Notes: a model not told the origin generated them from the letters alone. Shown: positions 21,914 through 33,386, counted from the first letter of the stretch. The stretch: DNA of 64,000 nucleotides from Dastarcus helophoroides (GCA_028583605.1 CM053326.1:3978385-4042384); one strand, 5' to 3'. Program-made: numbers and translations.

Positions 21914-24172
21914 CCGGGTGGCCAACTAAGAAAGGACGCCGGCTATATGTCAGCAACGAATCGCTTTAGAGCTTTGGGGAAAAAATTTTAATAAGAAAAG
22001 TGGCCCTGAAAAATCACTGGAAAATATTTTTGAAGTTCTAAAATGACCGCTAGGTGGCGTAATAGGTAAGACTGAATAGAAAATTAGGATTTTCTCTAAA
22101 GTATATGGCAAATACATGCATTGTAATCCTCGAATATTTTTAATTTGTTTTGCTTTACACTTTTTGTTCTGTCTTTAAAAATAAAGTGGTGGAGAGACGT
22201 TGAACATTTTTTTTTAAAATACCATTTACTTTAGTTAGCCTTAAGGACATTTAACAAATTTAGTCTTTATAGAAAGAGTGTTATTTAGTCTATCGACAGC
22301 ACTTTTACGTGTTTTTATTTTAAATTATTGTCGCTGCTACAGTGCGTTATATAAAATGGTAACAAATTTCGCCGTTTTCCTAAAAAAAATTAAATAGAAT
22401 GATATGTCAATTTGGATATCTTAAAATAGAGAATTAAAAGCCCTAAATATCAGTAAAAATCGCAACTCGATATCTTTTGTCTAACCGAAGATATTGACAA
22501 ACAAAATTTAAGTTATAAATAATCAGATAGTTTTTCTACAAAACTGGTAAAGTGGCCCTTGAAAAAAAGTTAACTGCGAAAATGCAATAAAATAGTGCAA
22601 ATCTTTAAGGTTGCAAATGTGTTTACTATCTGCTCTTCTAACTGAATTGTTATTTCCGCTTTTATATTTCTTTATAAAATAAAAAATTGGTTTCAGAGGA
22701 CAAGATTTGTATTTCAATTCTTAAAATTAAAAAGATTTGAACAAATGAAGAAGCATTTGACATGCTAACTAACCATTTATTTTGAATGCATGAAAATGCA
22801 AGTAATGCTGCTAAATCTACAGTATCCCGAAAAACGTAATCAAAGTGGAAGAGTTTTCCTTCGACTGATACATCGCATACGCACCACAGGAAATGTGCAT
22901 GTTGCGGTGTTCAGAAGATAACGTAGAGGTCGCATGGAGCAAAATATTATAAATGTTTTAGAATATGTGAAATTTAATCCTCATTTAAATGCTACAACAA
23001 TAGCTAATGATTTGGGGATATGCTGAACCACCGTTCATAACCAGGTCCACGTGGCAGGTAGATAGGAAGTGGAAGTGAGTTTTTTGGCCATCCAGGTCCC
23101 CAGATCTGACTTGCCTTGATTTTTATTTGTCAGGCGGCGAATAGAAAACCTAGTTTTTGCCAACAAGCCTACAAAAGAAACAACATGATCAAAAGAATAA
23201 CAAACACTATTTAGAGTGGTAGAATGGTCAATGGTAAAAGTTAAAATTGCAGTGTTGTTCATTCGTCAGAGAATTCACTGTATAAAAATGATGAGCTGCA
23301 GTCAGTTTAAACATCTAGGGCTCCAGGCAATAGAGGATGTTAATTTAACATTTTTAATGTAATGCAGTGTCTTTTTTTTTTACTTTTTTGAATATTAGAT
23401 TGTTTCTTCGGTTAATTTTTTTACATTATTCACTGTTATTACTATAAGATCATTGTAGGTATGTTAATTACTTATTTTTATATTATGTAAGACAAATTCT
23501 AAACCTCCTCTGATTTCGTATTCTAAATGGTAAATAACATCATCAAGCTTTTACGTTACTGAAATTTTATTTGCCAATATCTCAGGTTACATAAAAGATA
23601 TCGAGTTGCGGTTTTCATTGGTATCTAGGGCTTTTAATTCTCTATTTTAAGATATCAAAATTAATATATCTTCCTATTTAATTTTTTTTAGAAAAAGGGC
23701 AAAATTTGTTACCATTTTTTATAACGCGCTGTAGCAACGACAATAATTTTAAAATAAAAACATATGAAAGTGCTTTTGATAGACTAAATAACACTCTTTC
23801 TGTAGAGACTAAATTTGTTAAATTTTATTGAGGCTAACTGAAGTAAATGGTATTTAAAAAAAATTTTTCGATGTCTCCCCACCACTTTATTTTTAGAGAT
23901 AGAAGAAAGAGTGTAAAACAAAAACATATTGAAACAACTCTTGGATTACAATGCATGCATTTTCAATATACGTTAATTAAGCAAAATTTCGAGAAAATCC
24001 TAATTTTATATTTAGCTTTACGTATTACGCCACCTAGCGGTCATTTTAGAACCTCAAAAATATTTTCCAGCGATTTTCAGGGCCAATTTTCTTATTGAAA
24101 TTTTTTTCTTTAAACTGTGGGATGGTTCGTTGCTGAGATATAGCCGGCGTCCTTTCTTAGTTGGCCACCCGG
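21914..24172 (+). mobile_element. Long-TIR mariner-type derivative, TA TSD
   Basis: The ends are CCGGGTGGCCAACTAAGAAA and its complement, with TA on both sides (21912-21913, 24173-24174). About 600-bp inverted arms (21914-22512 and 23553-24172) share many landmarks, such as gaccgctaggtggcgtaata, ataaagtggtgg and gatatc-taaaatagagaatt. The spacer holds the start and end of a transposase with the middle deleted, so this is a non-autonomous deletion derivative. Confidence 0.85.
22823..23215 (+). pseudogene. Transposase of the long-TIR element, internally deleted
   Basis: An N-terminal segment reads YPEKRNQSGRVFLRLIHRIR, then after stops a helix-turn-helix-like INVLEYVKFNPHLNATTIAN and DLGI. This matches the paired DUF4817/HTH start of insect mariner-type transposases. 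At about 23087 the sequence jumps to WPSRSPDLTCLDFYL, the third catalytic region. Nothing of the first two aspartate motifs remains, so about 150 codons were deleted. Several stops confirm it is dead. Confidence 0.7.
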
Positions 24173-24179
24173 TACAAAG

Positions 24180-24700
24180 CGAGAACAATAGTAAGTGGGA
24201 AGAAAATTATTGTGAATGAAATTTCCGCTGATATAATTACTGTTAGTATTGATGTAAAAGAAAAGACGAAAAGTAGTATCACTGTCAATATGTCCTCCCC
24301 ATGTCCTGCTGCTGAGTCCGATTTATAACTAAAAAATTCAGACTTGATGACAACCAAAATTCATTCACATTTGGATGGAGCCGACTGTATGTAACTATAT
24401 TACATTCTATAAATAAAAAAAATGCTAAAAAGAGGAAAACTAGACATTACAAAGTACACGCAAACCCAACAAATAAAGACTATACGTGATAGACGATATC
24501 CCTCAAGAAGAAAATATGAAAAACCCTGAACACGTGGAAATACCAATGGGGAAGTTTCATGATGTTGTTAATACTATGTTTAATATCATTAGATTAAAAT
24601 ATAGATCAAAACTAATAAATCACTGAAAAAAATTTTGAAATGTGTTAATAAATGACTGAGAAATAGATTATAGTAGTTTACGCATTTTAGCGCGAAGATC
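24180..24700. other. No assigned gene
   Basis: Both strands are open for about 50-65 codons over 24170-24350, but neither product is recognisable. The rest is AT-rich with nothing recognised. Confidence 0.35.
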
Positions 24701-24705
24701 TGTGT

Positions 24706-24902
24706 GTGTGTGACGTCATTTGACCCGTCCGAAATCGTCGCATAACAAATCACTGAGCACGAAAAATAGCTCACGGATTTTTCTTGTTTTTAGATATGTT
24801 TTAGAGAATCGAAATCTAAGAGGCACGTATTTTTTTATCGGCTGATAAACGGTTTTAAGGGTAATTCTACCTCCGTGGATTAGGTCAAATGACGTCACAC
24901 AC
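24706..24902. mobile_element. MITE-like element with 20-bp TIRs
   Basis: A 20-bp arm gtgtgtgacgtcatttgacc at 24706-24725 is perfectly inverted at 24883-24902. The arms contain the palindrome TGACGTCA. The interior has cggctgataaacggtttta followed by agggta, which recurs at 38119-38145. Total about 197 bp, non-coding. Confidence 0.6.
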
Positions 24903-25440
24903 GTAACGAAATTTATTCTTACAAGCGCAACTTCAAAGGTCCATAACTTTTTCATTTATACAGATATTTTAATAATTTTTTCAGATATTTATAATTAATC
25001 AATATATGAATATAAAAAAATTGGAAACTTTTCCGTTGAAATGACAACACATTTTGCAACTAAGATAAAAACAGAAGGCCCGAGCATAGGTGGCATACCG
25101 AACTATTGAAACACGGAAGGCCACATTTAATGACAAATCTTACAAAATTATAACAACTTACTATCAACCAGAACAGCGCCTGCAGGATGAAAGAAAAGTA
25201 CAGTAAAAGCTCCTTATTTGCGCTTCCTTTATTCGCGTTTTCACTATTCGCGGATTAAAAAAATGCGACCCAATTCCTATATTCGCGGCTAAAAATTTCT
25301 TTATTCGCGGATCTACATAATAATAAAAGGATTCCAATAGGTATCCAACCCAATATCCTTTGTAAAATAGATCTTATTACACTTTTGCCTAAAGTATGTT
25401 GTTAAATGATAGCGTTGTCATTATGGATCGAAGACTGCAA

Positions 25441-26828
25441 CCAAAAAAGGGTGCCCCTAAGTGGTCCAATGGTCCGGGAGAAGGCAAAGCGTCTTTACGC
25501 TCATTTTAAAGAAAGAACCTGAAGGTAGTTGTAGTGGTGAATGTACAGATGGGAGTTTTCAAGCATTGGAAGGTTGGTTCAATAAATTTAAGGTGAGACA
25601 ATCATTGCATAACATTAAAATCGTTGGAGAAGCAGGATTTGTAGACACTGCTACAGCAGAACGATATCCAAAAGAATTTGCAAACCTAGCAGCTGATGGA
25701 AGATACAAATCTGAGCAAAAGAAACTGCACTGTTTTAAGAGAATGCCAAACAAAACATTCATTTTTAAAAGCGAAAAGTCTGCTCCTAGATTTAAATCTA
25801 GGAGCAGACTTCTCCTATCTATCCTTTGCTGCCTTTAGGCAGCAAAGGATAGAGTTACACTGCTGCTATATTCTAATGCATCTGGAGATTGGGTTATTAA
25901 GCCACTGATGCTTTACAGAGCGTTTAATCCTCCGGCAAAAACAAGGACAACCTGCCAGTGTTTTGGTCGCGTGGATTACAAACGCTATTTTTTGTGACTG
26001 GTTCCGGAACTGTTTTGTTTCTGATGTGGAAACTTATTTAAAAAAACAGCATTCAGACTTTAAGGCACTTCTAATTTTGGACAATGCACCAAGTCATCCT
26101 CGCGAACTTGAAACTTTGCATCCAAATATAAAAGTGACACGTTTACCTCCCAACACGACGGCTTTGCTTCAACCTATGGACCAAGGAATAATCCAGGCCT
26201 TTAAGCTCTATTACATTAAACGAACCTTCAAAATTATACTGGATAATATGGAATGTAATCCTGATATGAATGTTATGGAATGCTGGAAAAAATTTGACAT
26301 AGCAAAATGCATCGTAAACATAAAAGAATTATTGAAAGAACTGAAGCCACACACATTGAAGTCTTGCTGGAAAAAGCTGTGGCCTGCTCTGACTACGAAA
26401 AATGATGAAAAATCTGTGCAAGTTCAAATTTGGACTGCAAACATAGCCGAATCGCGAATGGAATAGGACGAGATGGGTTCGAACAGATAGAATCAAGTGA
26501 CATTCAGGAATTGCTTGAATCGCAAGATGAAGATTTGACTAAAACCGACTTGGAGGAAATGTTAAATTCACAGCCCATTGAAGAACAGGCTTCAACAAGC
26601 GGTGGAAACGTGATATTTAATTTGAAAAATCTTAGTGAAGGTTTAAGAATGGCAAATAATCTTTGCGGTTTCTTTATGAACATTGATCCGTCTATGGAAC
26701 GAAGTCTTATTTTTAAGAGGCAAATTGCTAGTACGACTGCTGCGTATCAGTCTGAATTGAAGGAGCTTTTAAAAACTGGCAAGCAAGAGAAAATTACAAA
26801 ATTTTTCAAACCATTGCCTAAGCCTTAG
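25441..26828 (+). pseudogene. Tigger transposase (TIGD1/jerky-like), broken
   Basis: In order: VPLSGPMVREKAKRLYAHF (second half of the CENP-B-type DNA-binding region), WFNKFKVRQSLHNIKIVGE, a twin-palindrome insertion in the catalytic domain at 25776-25852, then after it AAKDRVTLLLYSNASGDW, KALLILDNAPSHP with the second catalytic Asp, and LPPNTTALLQPMDQGIIQAF with the third. An acidic tail and ITKFFKP end the protein. The first catalytic Asp region is disrupted. Several frame changes separate these pieces, for example near 25960 and 26460. Confidence 0.85.
25776..25852. repeat. Twin adjacent palindromes
   Basis: 25776-25811 is a perfect 36-nt palindrome (18 + 18, centre gattt/aaatc). 25819-25852 is a second hairpin with 15-nt arms (ctatcctttgctgcc) and a tttta-like loop. 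Removing roughly 42 nt between them restores a typical Tigger junction, so the insertion is a templated inverted copy of its own flanks. Confidence 0.85.
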
Positions 26829-27345
26829 GATAATCAATCAAAATGTTCAAAAACTTCAATTAAATTGATTTTTTTATATATTTGTTTTTTTTATTTTGTC
26901 ACCCAGGAACGTATCCCCTATAATCCCATATTAATTACCATTCCGTATTCACGGTTTCTGTATTCGCGGCATATTTATGAAACATATACCCCGCGAATAA
27001 AGAGCTTTTACTGTATAACCATTCCAAAATTTAAAAAAGGGGTCAAGAAATCCCTTGAAAACTAAAGTCATAACACTGTTAAGCTTTACCATGAAACTAT
27101 TTACGAAAATTCTGGAATCAATAATTACCGAATACGTGGATAAAATAGAAGAACGACAAGGCTTTAGAAAAAATAGATCAATCTTAGATGCTATTTTTAT
27201 AATTAGACAAATCGTGGAAAAAGCCATCGAATACAAAAAACCCGCTTTCATGTGCTTTATCAATCTCGCCAAAGCTTTCGACACAGTGAAACCGATGGTG
27301 AGGGATGTATTAAACGTTTTAAAAGACAACCAAATACTCGATAGT

Positions 27346-27440
27346 ATTTTTTTTATGTTCAATCCACTCGAAAAGGGTAACCCTATTATGCCTTCAAAGC
27401 ACCGATGGTAGGATGCGGAAACAAATTTTGAAACTGAAAT
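27346..27440 (-). mobile_element. 3'-end fragment of the jockey/CR1-like LINE
   Basis: A T-run followed by ttcaatccactcgaaaaggg and gtaggatgcggaaacaaa matches the 3' UTRs at 5317 and 62544/62805. Only about 90 bp remain. Confidence 0.65.
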
Positions 27441-28370
27441 GGAGGTTCGGAGATTTTAGTAGGAATGTTAATTGGGTGAGATTTGGTGAATTTAATATTC
27501 TTGAATTTTTATGACAAATATAGAAATTTTGAATTCAAAATCAAACTTCTCACTTTTCTTTTATGAAATGTTAATTTGAAAGTCAAAATTTTGAGCTTTA
27601 GGGTTTGCAGTTCGATAAAAAAGTAAACATGTTAAGTTTATACTGAAAATTTTTAATTCTTTTTAAAAAATTTCAATTTTAAAGTTAATATTTTTTCCCT
27701 TTTTTGGAAACTTGACAGCTCTACTTTAAATGGATTTCTGTCAATTTTACAAGCTATGATTTTGTGCAACTTTGGATAGCTGATTTTAGAATATTGTTTA
27801 TCTGATGATTTTTACGTATTAGGTTTTTGTTTTTGCATTTGTCTGACTGTAAACTAATTTTATAAATGGGAAAGTGTGTTACGTTGTATCTATCAATGCC
27901 CCTCTGTCTTATGACAACCTTCCTAATTAGGGTTATTTTTTGCTGTAATTGAATTTTTTTTTTGGCTGAGCACCTAGCACAAACAAAGCAATGTTTAATA
28001 GAAGCCCTGTTATCGAGTTTATATCTAAGACAAAACAAATCGATTTCTTAATTTAACAAACCTTGAAATTGCATAAACTGTTTGTAACTTTGGATAGTTG
28101 ATTACTCGTTTTTTTTTAAGTACTTTAGATCATTTTATTTTATTACCTTTATATATGTAATATTAAAGAAGGTATCTTAGCTAATTATAGATGGATCAAT
28201 ACATAACCTAAATCTGTGAATATAGAAGCCTAAGCTTGCTTAGTAAATTTGGTTAATGAATGCACCGGTAAATGGGCACGGTCTAAGATGGAAAGTGTTT
28301 TTTTTTAGTAAATCAAACTTTGAGGAAGTAAAATAGTATAACATTTTCTAGAAAAACAGTTATCTAATTT

Positions 28371-28400
28371 CACGCGGACGAAGACGCAGGTAACAGCTAG
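28371..28400 (+). mobile_element. Helitron-like 3' terminus
   Basis: The sequence cacgcggacgaagacgcagg, then taacag and CTAG at 28397-28400, is followed by T. A short GC hairpin upstream of CTAG, with insertion before T, is the standard Helitron 3' end, and this word closely resembles insect Helitron termini. The RTE LINE resumes just downstream, so a segment starting somewhere after 27345 was probably inserted here. The TC start was not located. Confidence 0.5.
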
Positions 28401-28904
28401 TTTATCAATAAACAAGCAGATGACAGAAGAAATACCAACGCCAGTCAGGAACTTGACAAGGAGATTCTCTAAGCCCTCAGCTATTCAATATCATAATGAA
28501 CGAAATAATCACTCAGGTTTAAAACACAGGCTGAGGATACAGACTTATAGCTAGAGAAATAAAAATCATTTGCTATGGCAACGACGCAGTAATCATAGCT
28601 GAAAGCGAAGACGACCTACAAAGACTCCTACACTCGTTCTTTGTGAAAGCTCAAACATACAACATGCAAATATCTACCACCAAAACTAAGACACTCGTTG
28701 TGGCTTAAGAGCCCCTTAGTCGTAAACTGGCCCTCGACAACAAACCAGTAGAGCAAGTCATGAACTTTAACTACCTAGGAATTCAAATAACCTCCAATTA
28801 AAGCAGAACCAACGAAATAAGAGACCAAGTAAACAAAGCTAGCAGAATAGCTGGTAGTCTGCGAGACATCGTATGAGACATATATGTAATCAGGCCCGTA
28901 AACA

Positions 28905-28960
28905 GGGTTCGGGGGCAGCCCCCCCTCTCCGAAATTTTGTGGCTTCACACTAGATAGAAC
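28905..28960 (+). other. Possible hAT-type terminus, unpaired
   Basis: CAGGCCCGTAAACAGGGTTC followed by a G/C-rich block (gggggcagcccccc) at 28892-28930 looks like a hAT-type end. No matching opposite end was found in the window. Confidence 0.3.
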
Positions 28961-28999
28961 TGAACTTTTCAGATGTGCGACCTTTTTAAAAACCATTTT

Positions 29000-31160
29000 T
29001 AATGGATCATTTTGTTTTAGTGTTGAAATGCAAGGATGTTTTTTTTGTTCAAATTTGGCGCCATTTCTTATTATTAGAGACCGGACTTTAAGCACAATCA
29101 AGCAATGTAAAAAGGTGAACAAAATGTTAAATTAGGCAACAACGAAAATCTAAAGAAGGCACCAAAGAGGTAAAATACTCAAAAAATGGCACTAACAGGC
29201 CAAAACACAATTAACAACAACAACAAAATTTTGAAATTTCAGTCGAAATTAAAAAAAAATAGATTTTAGGTTATACTCAGAAGCTTCAGAAGGAGTATGA
29301 CAGTTTCAAATAAATAAGTTCTTGAAATTTCGAGTTCATTGTTGAATTTTCTCCCTAAATCTTAAAATTTTTGTCTTAAACTCATTCGTATTTTTTTCAA
29401 AATTTTGACTTTTTCTAAAAAATTTAAACTTTTCTTGAAATTTCTTTTTTTTATTATTTGAGATTTCAATCTTATCTTTTAAATTCTATTAAAATAATGT
29501 TAAATTTTGCAAGTTTTTTAAGCTTAAACTCCCCATTTTGAGAAAAAAATTTAAATTTTGAGAAGAACTGAAAATTTATACATACAATTTTTCGAAATTT
29601 AACACCAAATTTTGAGAAAAACTTGGATCTTGTGATAAAAGTTTTACAGTTTTGGAATTTAAAAATTTATATTTTAAATTCGGTATTTGAATAAAATTTT
29701 GGATATTAGACCCTTTACTAAAATATCAAAATATCTTATAAGCCATTATTTTGAAAAGACATTTTTTAATAAGTTATTTTCTATTCTATAATTTTTCTAG
29801 CATGGCGATTGAACTTTTAAAAAAATGTCTAAAATGTAGATTCTTTTATAAATTTTAAGTTGTACACAAAACTTCAGCATTTTTAGGTTGGAAAATTCAG
29901 GATTTATTTAATAACTGCATCACTTTAATTCGAATTTTCTAATTTTTTTAAAAAGTTTTTACTTAATAAAAATTTTTTGTTATAAAGTTAATTTGTTTAT
30001 ATTTCGATTAAGATTTCAAAAATTCCACTTTATCCTCCAAAATTCGACTTCCAAGTGAAAACTTTTAAAAAACCATTAAAATTTTTATCTTAGTTATCAA
30101 GTATCAACTTTAAGAAATTTTTTACTTTTAATAACGACATTTCAACTAAATTCATATTTTCAGAAAATTTATAAAATTTTTGCAACTTTTTACAAAGAGT
30201 TTAAAAAAGTCAAGATTAAAGTCGAAATTTAGAAAAAAAGATTAATGAATTAATTTTTCAAAATTTTTACATTAGCACTGATTCAAAATTCAGAGTTCTT
30301 TAAAATATTTTGATTTTCTTTCTAGACATTTAATTTAAAAGATCCCGTGGTTATTTTGAGAAAACATTAAAAGTTTCAGGAAATATCAAAGTTTATTTTT
30401 TGAATTTTGTTTTAAAATGAAATGTTAAGTGTGATTAGTTTTGTTAATAGATTTTATTATTTGGAAATTAGAGATTTTTTTAGAGAATTTTAACTTCAAA
30501 CCCTTTTTTTTTCAGAAATTATAGCTTCTTTTTTCTTTGGATTCAGAGAGTAATTGTAAATGTCAACTTATTTCTAAAATTTAAGATTTAAAAAACTAAA
30601 AATTTCGAGTTCGAACAGTGTAAATTTATTAAGAATTAACATATCCTACTGTTTGTTTGGAAATTTAAAATTTCTAAAAAAGCAAATGTTTAAAAAAATG
30701 TTAGTTAATGAGTTCTGATTATTTTTAAGTATAAATACGGTCATAATTATTGTTTATTTACTCTAAATGTAGACTTTTCTAAACATTTCGAATTAAAATT
30801 CCAAATTAAAAAAACTCAAGATTTCAGATTTTCGCTATCTGACAATTATTACAAAAATTTTAGAAACATTTCCAGGTTTCTAGAAAGAATCAAAGTTTAA
30901 AAAAAAATTTGTAGGTTTGAAGAAAATACCAAGATTTTGAACTTTGAATTTTAAGAAAAAAAATAAAAGTATTAACATAGTTCGCATTTAACAAAAACAC
31001 TAACTCAAATTGAAAAATGGTAGAAATTTCTAAATAAATAAAATTTTCCACAATATTCGTTATTTCCAAAAAAAAGTCCAAATCTTCAAAATGGCCAAAC
31101 TATTAAAAAATTGTGAAAGCTACTTAAAAACTTAAAAAAAAAGAGTCGACATTTTCAGAA
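29000..31160. other. Low-complexity AT-rich DNA
   Basis: No gene. Made from the same aaatttcgaaaatttt vocabulary as other blocks in the window. It abuts the truncated gypsy element at about 31165. Confidence 0.5.
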
Positions 31161-31494
31161 AGGCTCAAAATTTTCAAAACAAAACTGCTTCTTTCTTGGA
31201 TAGGTGTGTCAAGTCCACTTCCACCTTGACTTGCCCAATCTTTGCTTTCTGTACTGGCGCACATTTTTCATTTAAGGAGCTTATCGAGGCTATCGGGGTA
31301 TAGACTGCCAGAGTACTACCCTTCTTGATTGAGGATTGTTGGAAATACGTTGGCAACTCTCACAGGTACCTTCTGAGATGTTCTAACCACGGATCTCGCC
31401 ACTAGTAAATTCGCCACTTGGAAATGTCATAAGTCGGTTCTCCTAATTCAACGCAGCAGCCCAAATATTTTTTCATCACAGCCATAACCGTCTT

Positions 31495-32086
31495 CTAGCT
31501 GCTCCCCTGCACCGCAGCTGTTTCGCAGGCAAACAGTCTTACCCCCTTTGGAGTGTCCTTTAATGTTGTTAGGACAAGCTCTTCATTTTCAATCCTTAAA
31601 ATGTTTTGCGCTGGGTCGAAAGTAAAGCCATGTTGCCTGATTACGTCCAGTCCCAGAATCAGCTCGTCTTCGATATCTGCCACCAACATTCGATGCGAAA
31701 TGCCGTAGTTTTTCCAAACCAATTAGGACGTCTGCCTCTTCTATGATTGGCGCCGTATTTCCCGTAACTTTTCTGAGAAGCATTCTTTGCGACACTACCT
31801 TCGGTTGTGACGGTAGAATGTTCCTTCGTGCTAAAGTAACCATGGCGCCTGTGTCCACTGTTGCCTGTACATGCCTTGCATCTACGCTGGCTGCCACTAC
31901 CAAATTTTCCATGGTCCTTTTTATCTGTTTGATGGAAAGAGTTTTGGGAGCCGGTTGCTCGACACCAGCCAGTGAGTGCCCCTTTCCACTGGCTGATTTT
32001 AGTTTTTCTGCTGTGGGCCTTGTCGACTTCTTGGGGCTGACCTGCATTCCTTCTTGAAGTGCCCTGGTCTGCCGCAGCTGTAACAT
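31495..32086 (-). pseudogene. Gypsy aspartic protease remnant
   Basis: The frame at 31589-32086 contains QATVDTGAMVTLARRNIL, the DTGA active-site motif of retropepsins. An overlapping frame (31495-31722) continues with ELILGLDVIRQHGFTFD, the ILGxDxL flap-end motif typical of gypsy proteases, so a frameshift lies near 31700. No reverse transcriptase follows. Confidence 0.75.
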
Positions 32087-33031
32087 TTTGTGCTTCTTCT
32101 GTTGGATCTGCCTTTAAGAGCTCCTACCAGTTCTTGAATGCTCGCGTCCATTTTATTCATGTTAGCGCTTATGCTCGCGTTCATTCCTTTCATGTTAGCT
32201 TTTATGTTTGCGTTCATTTTCTTCATTTCCTCTGTGTTAGCGCTTATAATGTTCGCGAGATCCAGGTCATTCGCGGCCTGTTCGACGTCGGCCTTCCTTA
32301 TTCTCTGTGACGCCCCTGGCTCTGAAACCTTGTAAGCGACTTCAACCTCCAAAGCTCTAACCAGTGCCTCCCTTGATGTTCAGACGTTTGACAAACGTAT
32401 CACTCTCTGAACTTCCGGGTCTCTTATTCCTTTTATAAAGATTCTAACTGCGTGAAGTTCCAGAAAGTCGGTTGGTGCTTTTAAATAGGCGCTATATGCC
32501 AGTCTTCTCACGTCAGCCTCGACAGCGTTTCGCCACTTTCTGCCTTCTCACTAGCAGTTGCGACTGGACAATTTGCTATAGATGGTGGTCTCCAAATCTC
32601 AGCTCTAAAGCCCTAACTTAATCTTCATAGTTGGCTTGTTTGTGATCAGATAGAGTTCGGAGTAATTCCAGAGCATCTCAGCGCAGGAATACCACTAATG
32701 AGGTCGCCTTTCCTTCCTCCGTCCACTGATTGGCCTTAGCAGCAGCTTTGGACTGTTTTCTGCAGGTTTGGAAGGATGTTTTTTTATCATAGGTCGGAGG
32801 ATTCATGTTGTGTAACTTGTCCGCTTAGTAACTTCTTTATCTCATTTGCGATGTTGTTGAACTTTTTCTGAGTTGCATTTTCCGAATCAAGAGCCTTGCT
32901 GTTGAATTCCTCTTTGACTTCGTGACTTCGCCAATCTCTTCTTACATTGCTTCTCTCATTCCTGTAATTTGTTCTTTTACTTCTTCTCTCATTTTTGCAA
33001 CGTCTTCTCCCATTTTTTCAGTTATATTCTT

Positions 33032-33386
33032 CACCTGGTGGTAGCACCAGGTGATAGTACTAAAGAGTCACTCGCTTGACGCCTGTGAATGTTTTAGTAC
33101 TTACTTGTCGGAGCATTTATTAGCATTCGAGTTGGATATACCAAACTGACGAGATCTAACAAGATCGAAACCGGTATTTGGCTTCCAAACTTCGAATCTA
33201 ATAAATGTTTAAACCTATTGGTCTGTGCATTATAGAATCCTTGTCTTCTGGGAACTCTCCTAGAGAGCAACTGCTTCGCTAGGTGGCAGTGTTTCAACTG
33301 TTGGTAGTTCAGCTACCTATGATTCACTATACACGCCGCCTGGAGAGCTGCATGAATTTGTAGTCTAGGTTGCATTCATCTTGCAT
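33032..33386 (+). mobile_element. 355-bp retrozyme-like repeat with hammerhead ribozyme, 12-bp TSD
   Basis: Flanked by identical 12-bp AGTTATATTCTT at 33020-33031 and 33387-33398. The element starts with a small hairpin (cacctggtggtagcaccaggtg), carries a type I hammerhead at 33125-33197 and ends tgcattcatcttgcat. No open frame. Related copies lie at 41290-41920 and 57145-57485/61388-61430. Size, ribozyme type and lack of coding fit animal retrozymes or the hammerhead-bearing repeats of Penelope-like elements. That assignment is inference. Confidence 0.7.
33125..33197 (+). ncRNA. Type I hammerhead ribozyme
   Basis: Core CTGACGA at 33146-33152. Stem II is GATC (33153-33156) / TAACAA loop / GATC (33163-33166), then GAAA (33167-33170). 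Stem III is minimal, A-CCGG-U, and the predicted cleavage follows GTA at 33176. Stem I pairs CCAAA (33141-33145) with TTTGG (33177-33181), then after an internal loop TTGGA with TCCAA and ATTCG with CGAAT. All invariant core bases are present. The very short stem III is as reported for Penelope-type and retrozyme hammerheads, which may act as dimers. Confidence 0.75.

Larger units (their letters stand above)
25201..27013 (+). mobile_element. Tigger/pogo-type transposon inserted in the RTE LINE
   Basis: The ends are CAGTAAAAGCTCCTTATTTG on the left and the complement of CAGTAAAAGCTCTTTATTCG on the right. TA lies on both sides (25199-25200, 27014-27015), which is the Tigger signature. Subterminal TTATTCGCGG words repeat several times at both ends. 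Total length is 1813 bp, shorter than full-length Tiggers because the first helix-turn-helix region is missing. Confidence 0.9.
25060..28890 (+). pseudogene. RTE-type LINE reverse transcriptase, split by later insertions
   Basis: Three collinear pieces. First, 25060-25200 carries upstream thumb-side sequence (HTELLKHG-like). Second, 27016-27345 continues with IPKFKKGVKKSLEN, TKILESIITEYVDKI, RQGFRKNRSILDAIFIIRQI and CFINLAKAFDTV, which are RT motifs 1-3. Third, 28431-28890 resumes with QGDSLSPQLFNIIMNEII, YGNDAVIIAESEDDLQRLL and NFNYLGIQITSN. The catalytic YADD has become YGND, and there are frame changes and stops. The order and spacing match insect RTE/BovB-like elements. The breaks coincide with the Tigger insertion and with a Helitron-like end. 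Confidence 0.8.

Noticed and set aside
24157..24357. Hydrophobic 66-codon frame on minus and a polar frame on plus
   Set aside because: Both open over the same DNA, neither with a recognisable motif or supporting splice sites. Left unassigned.
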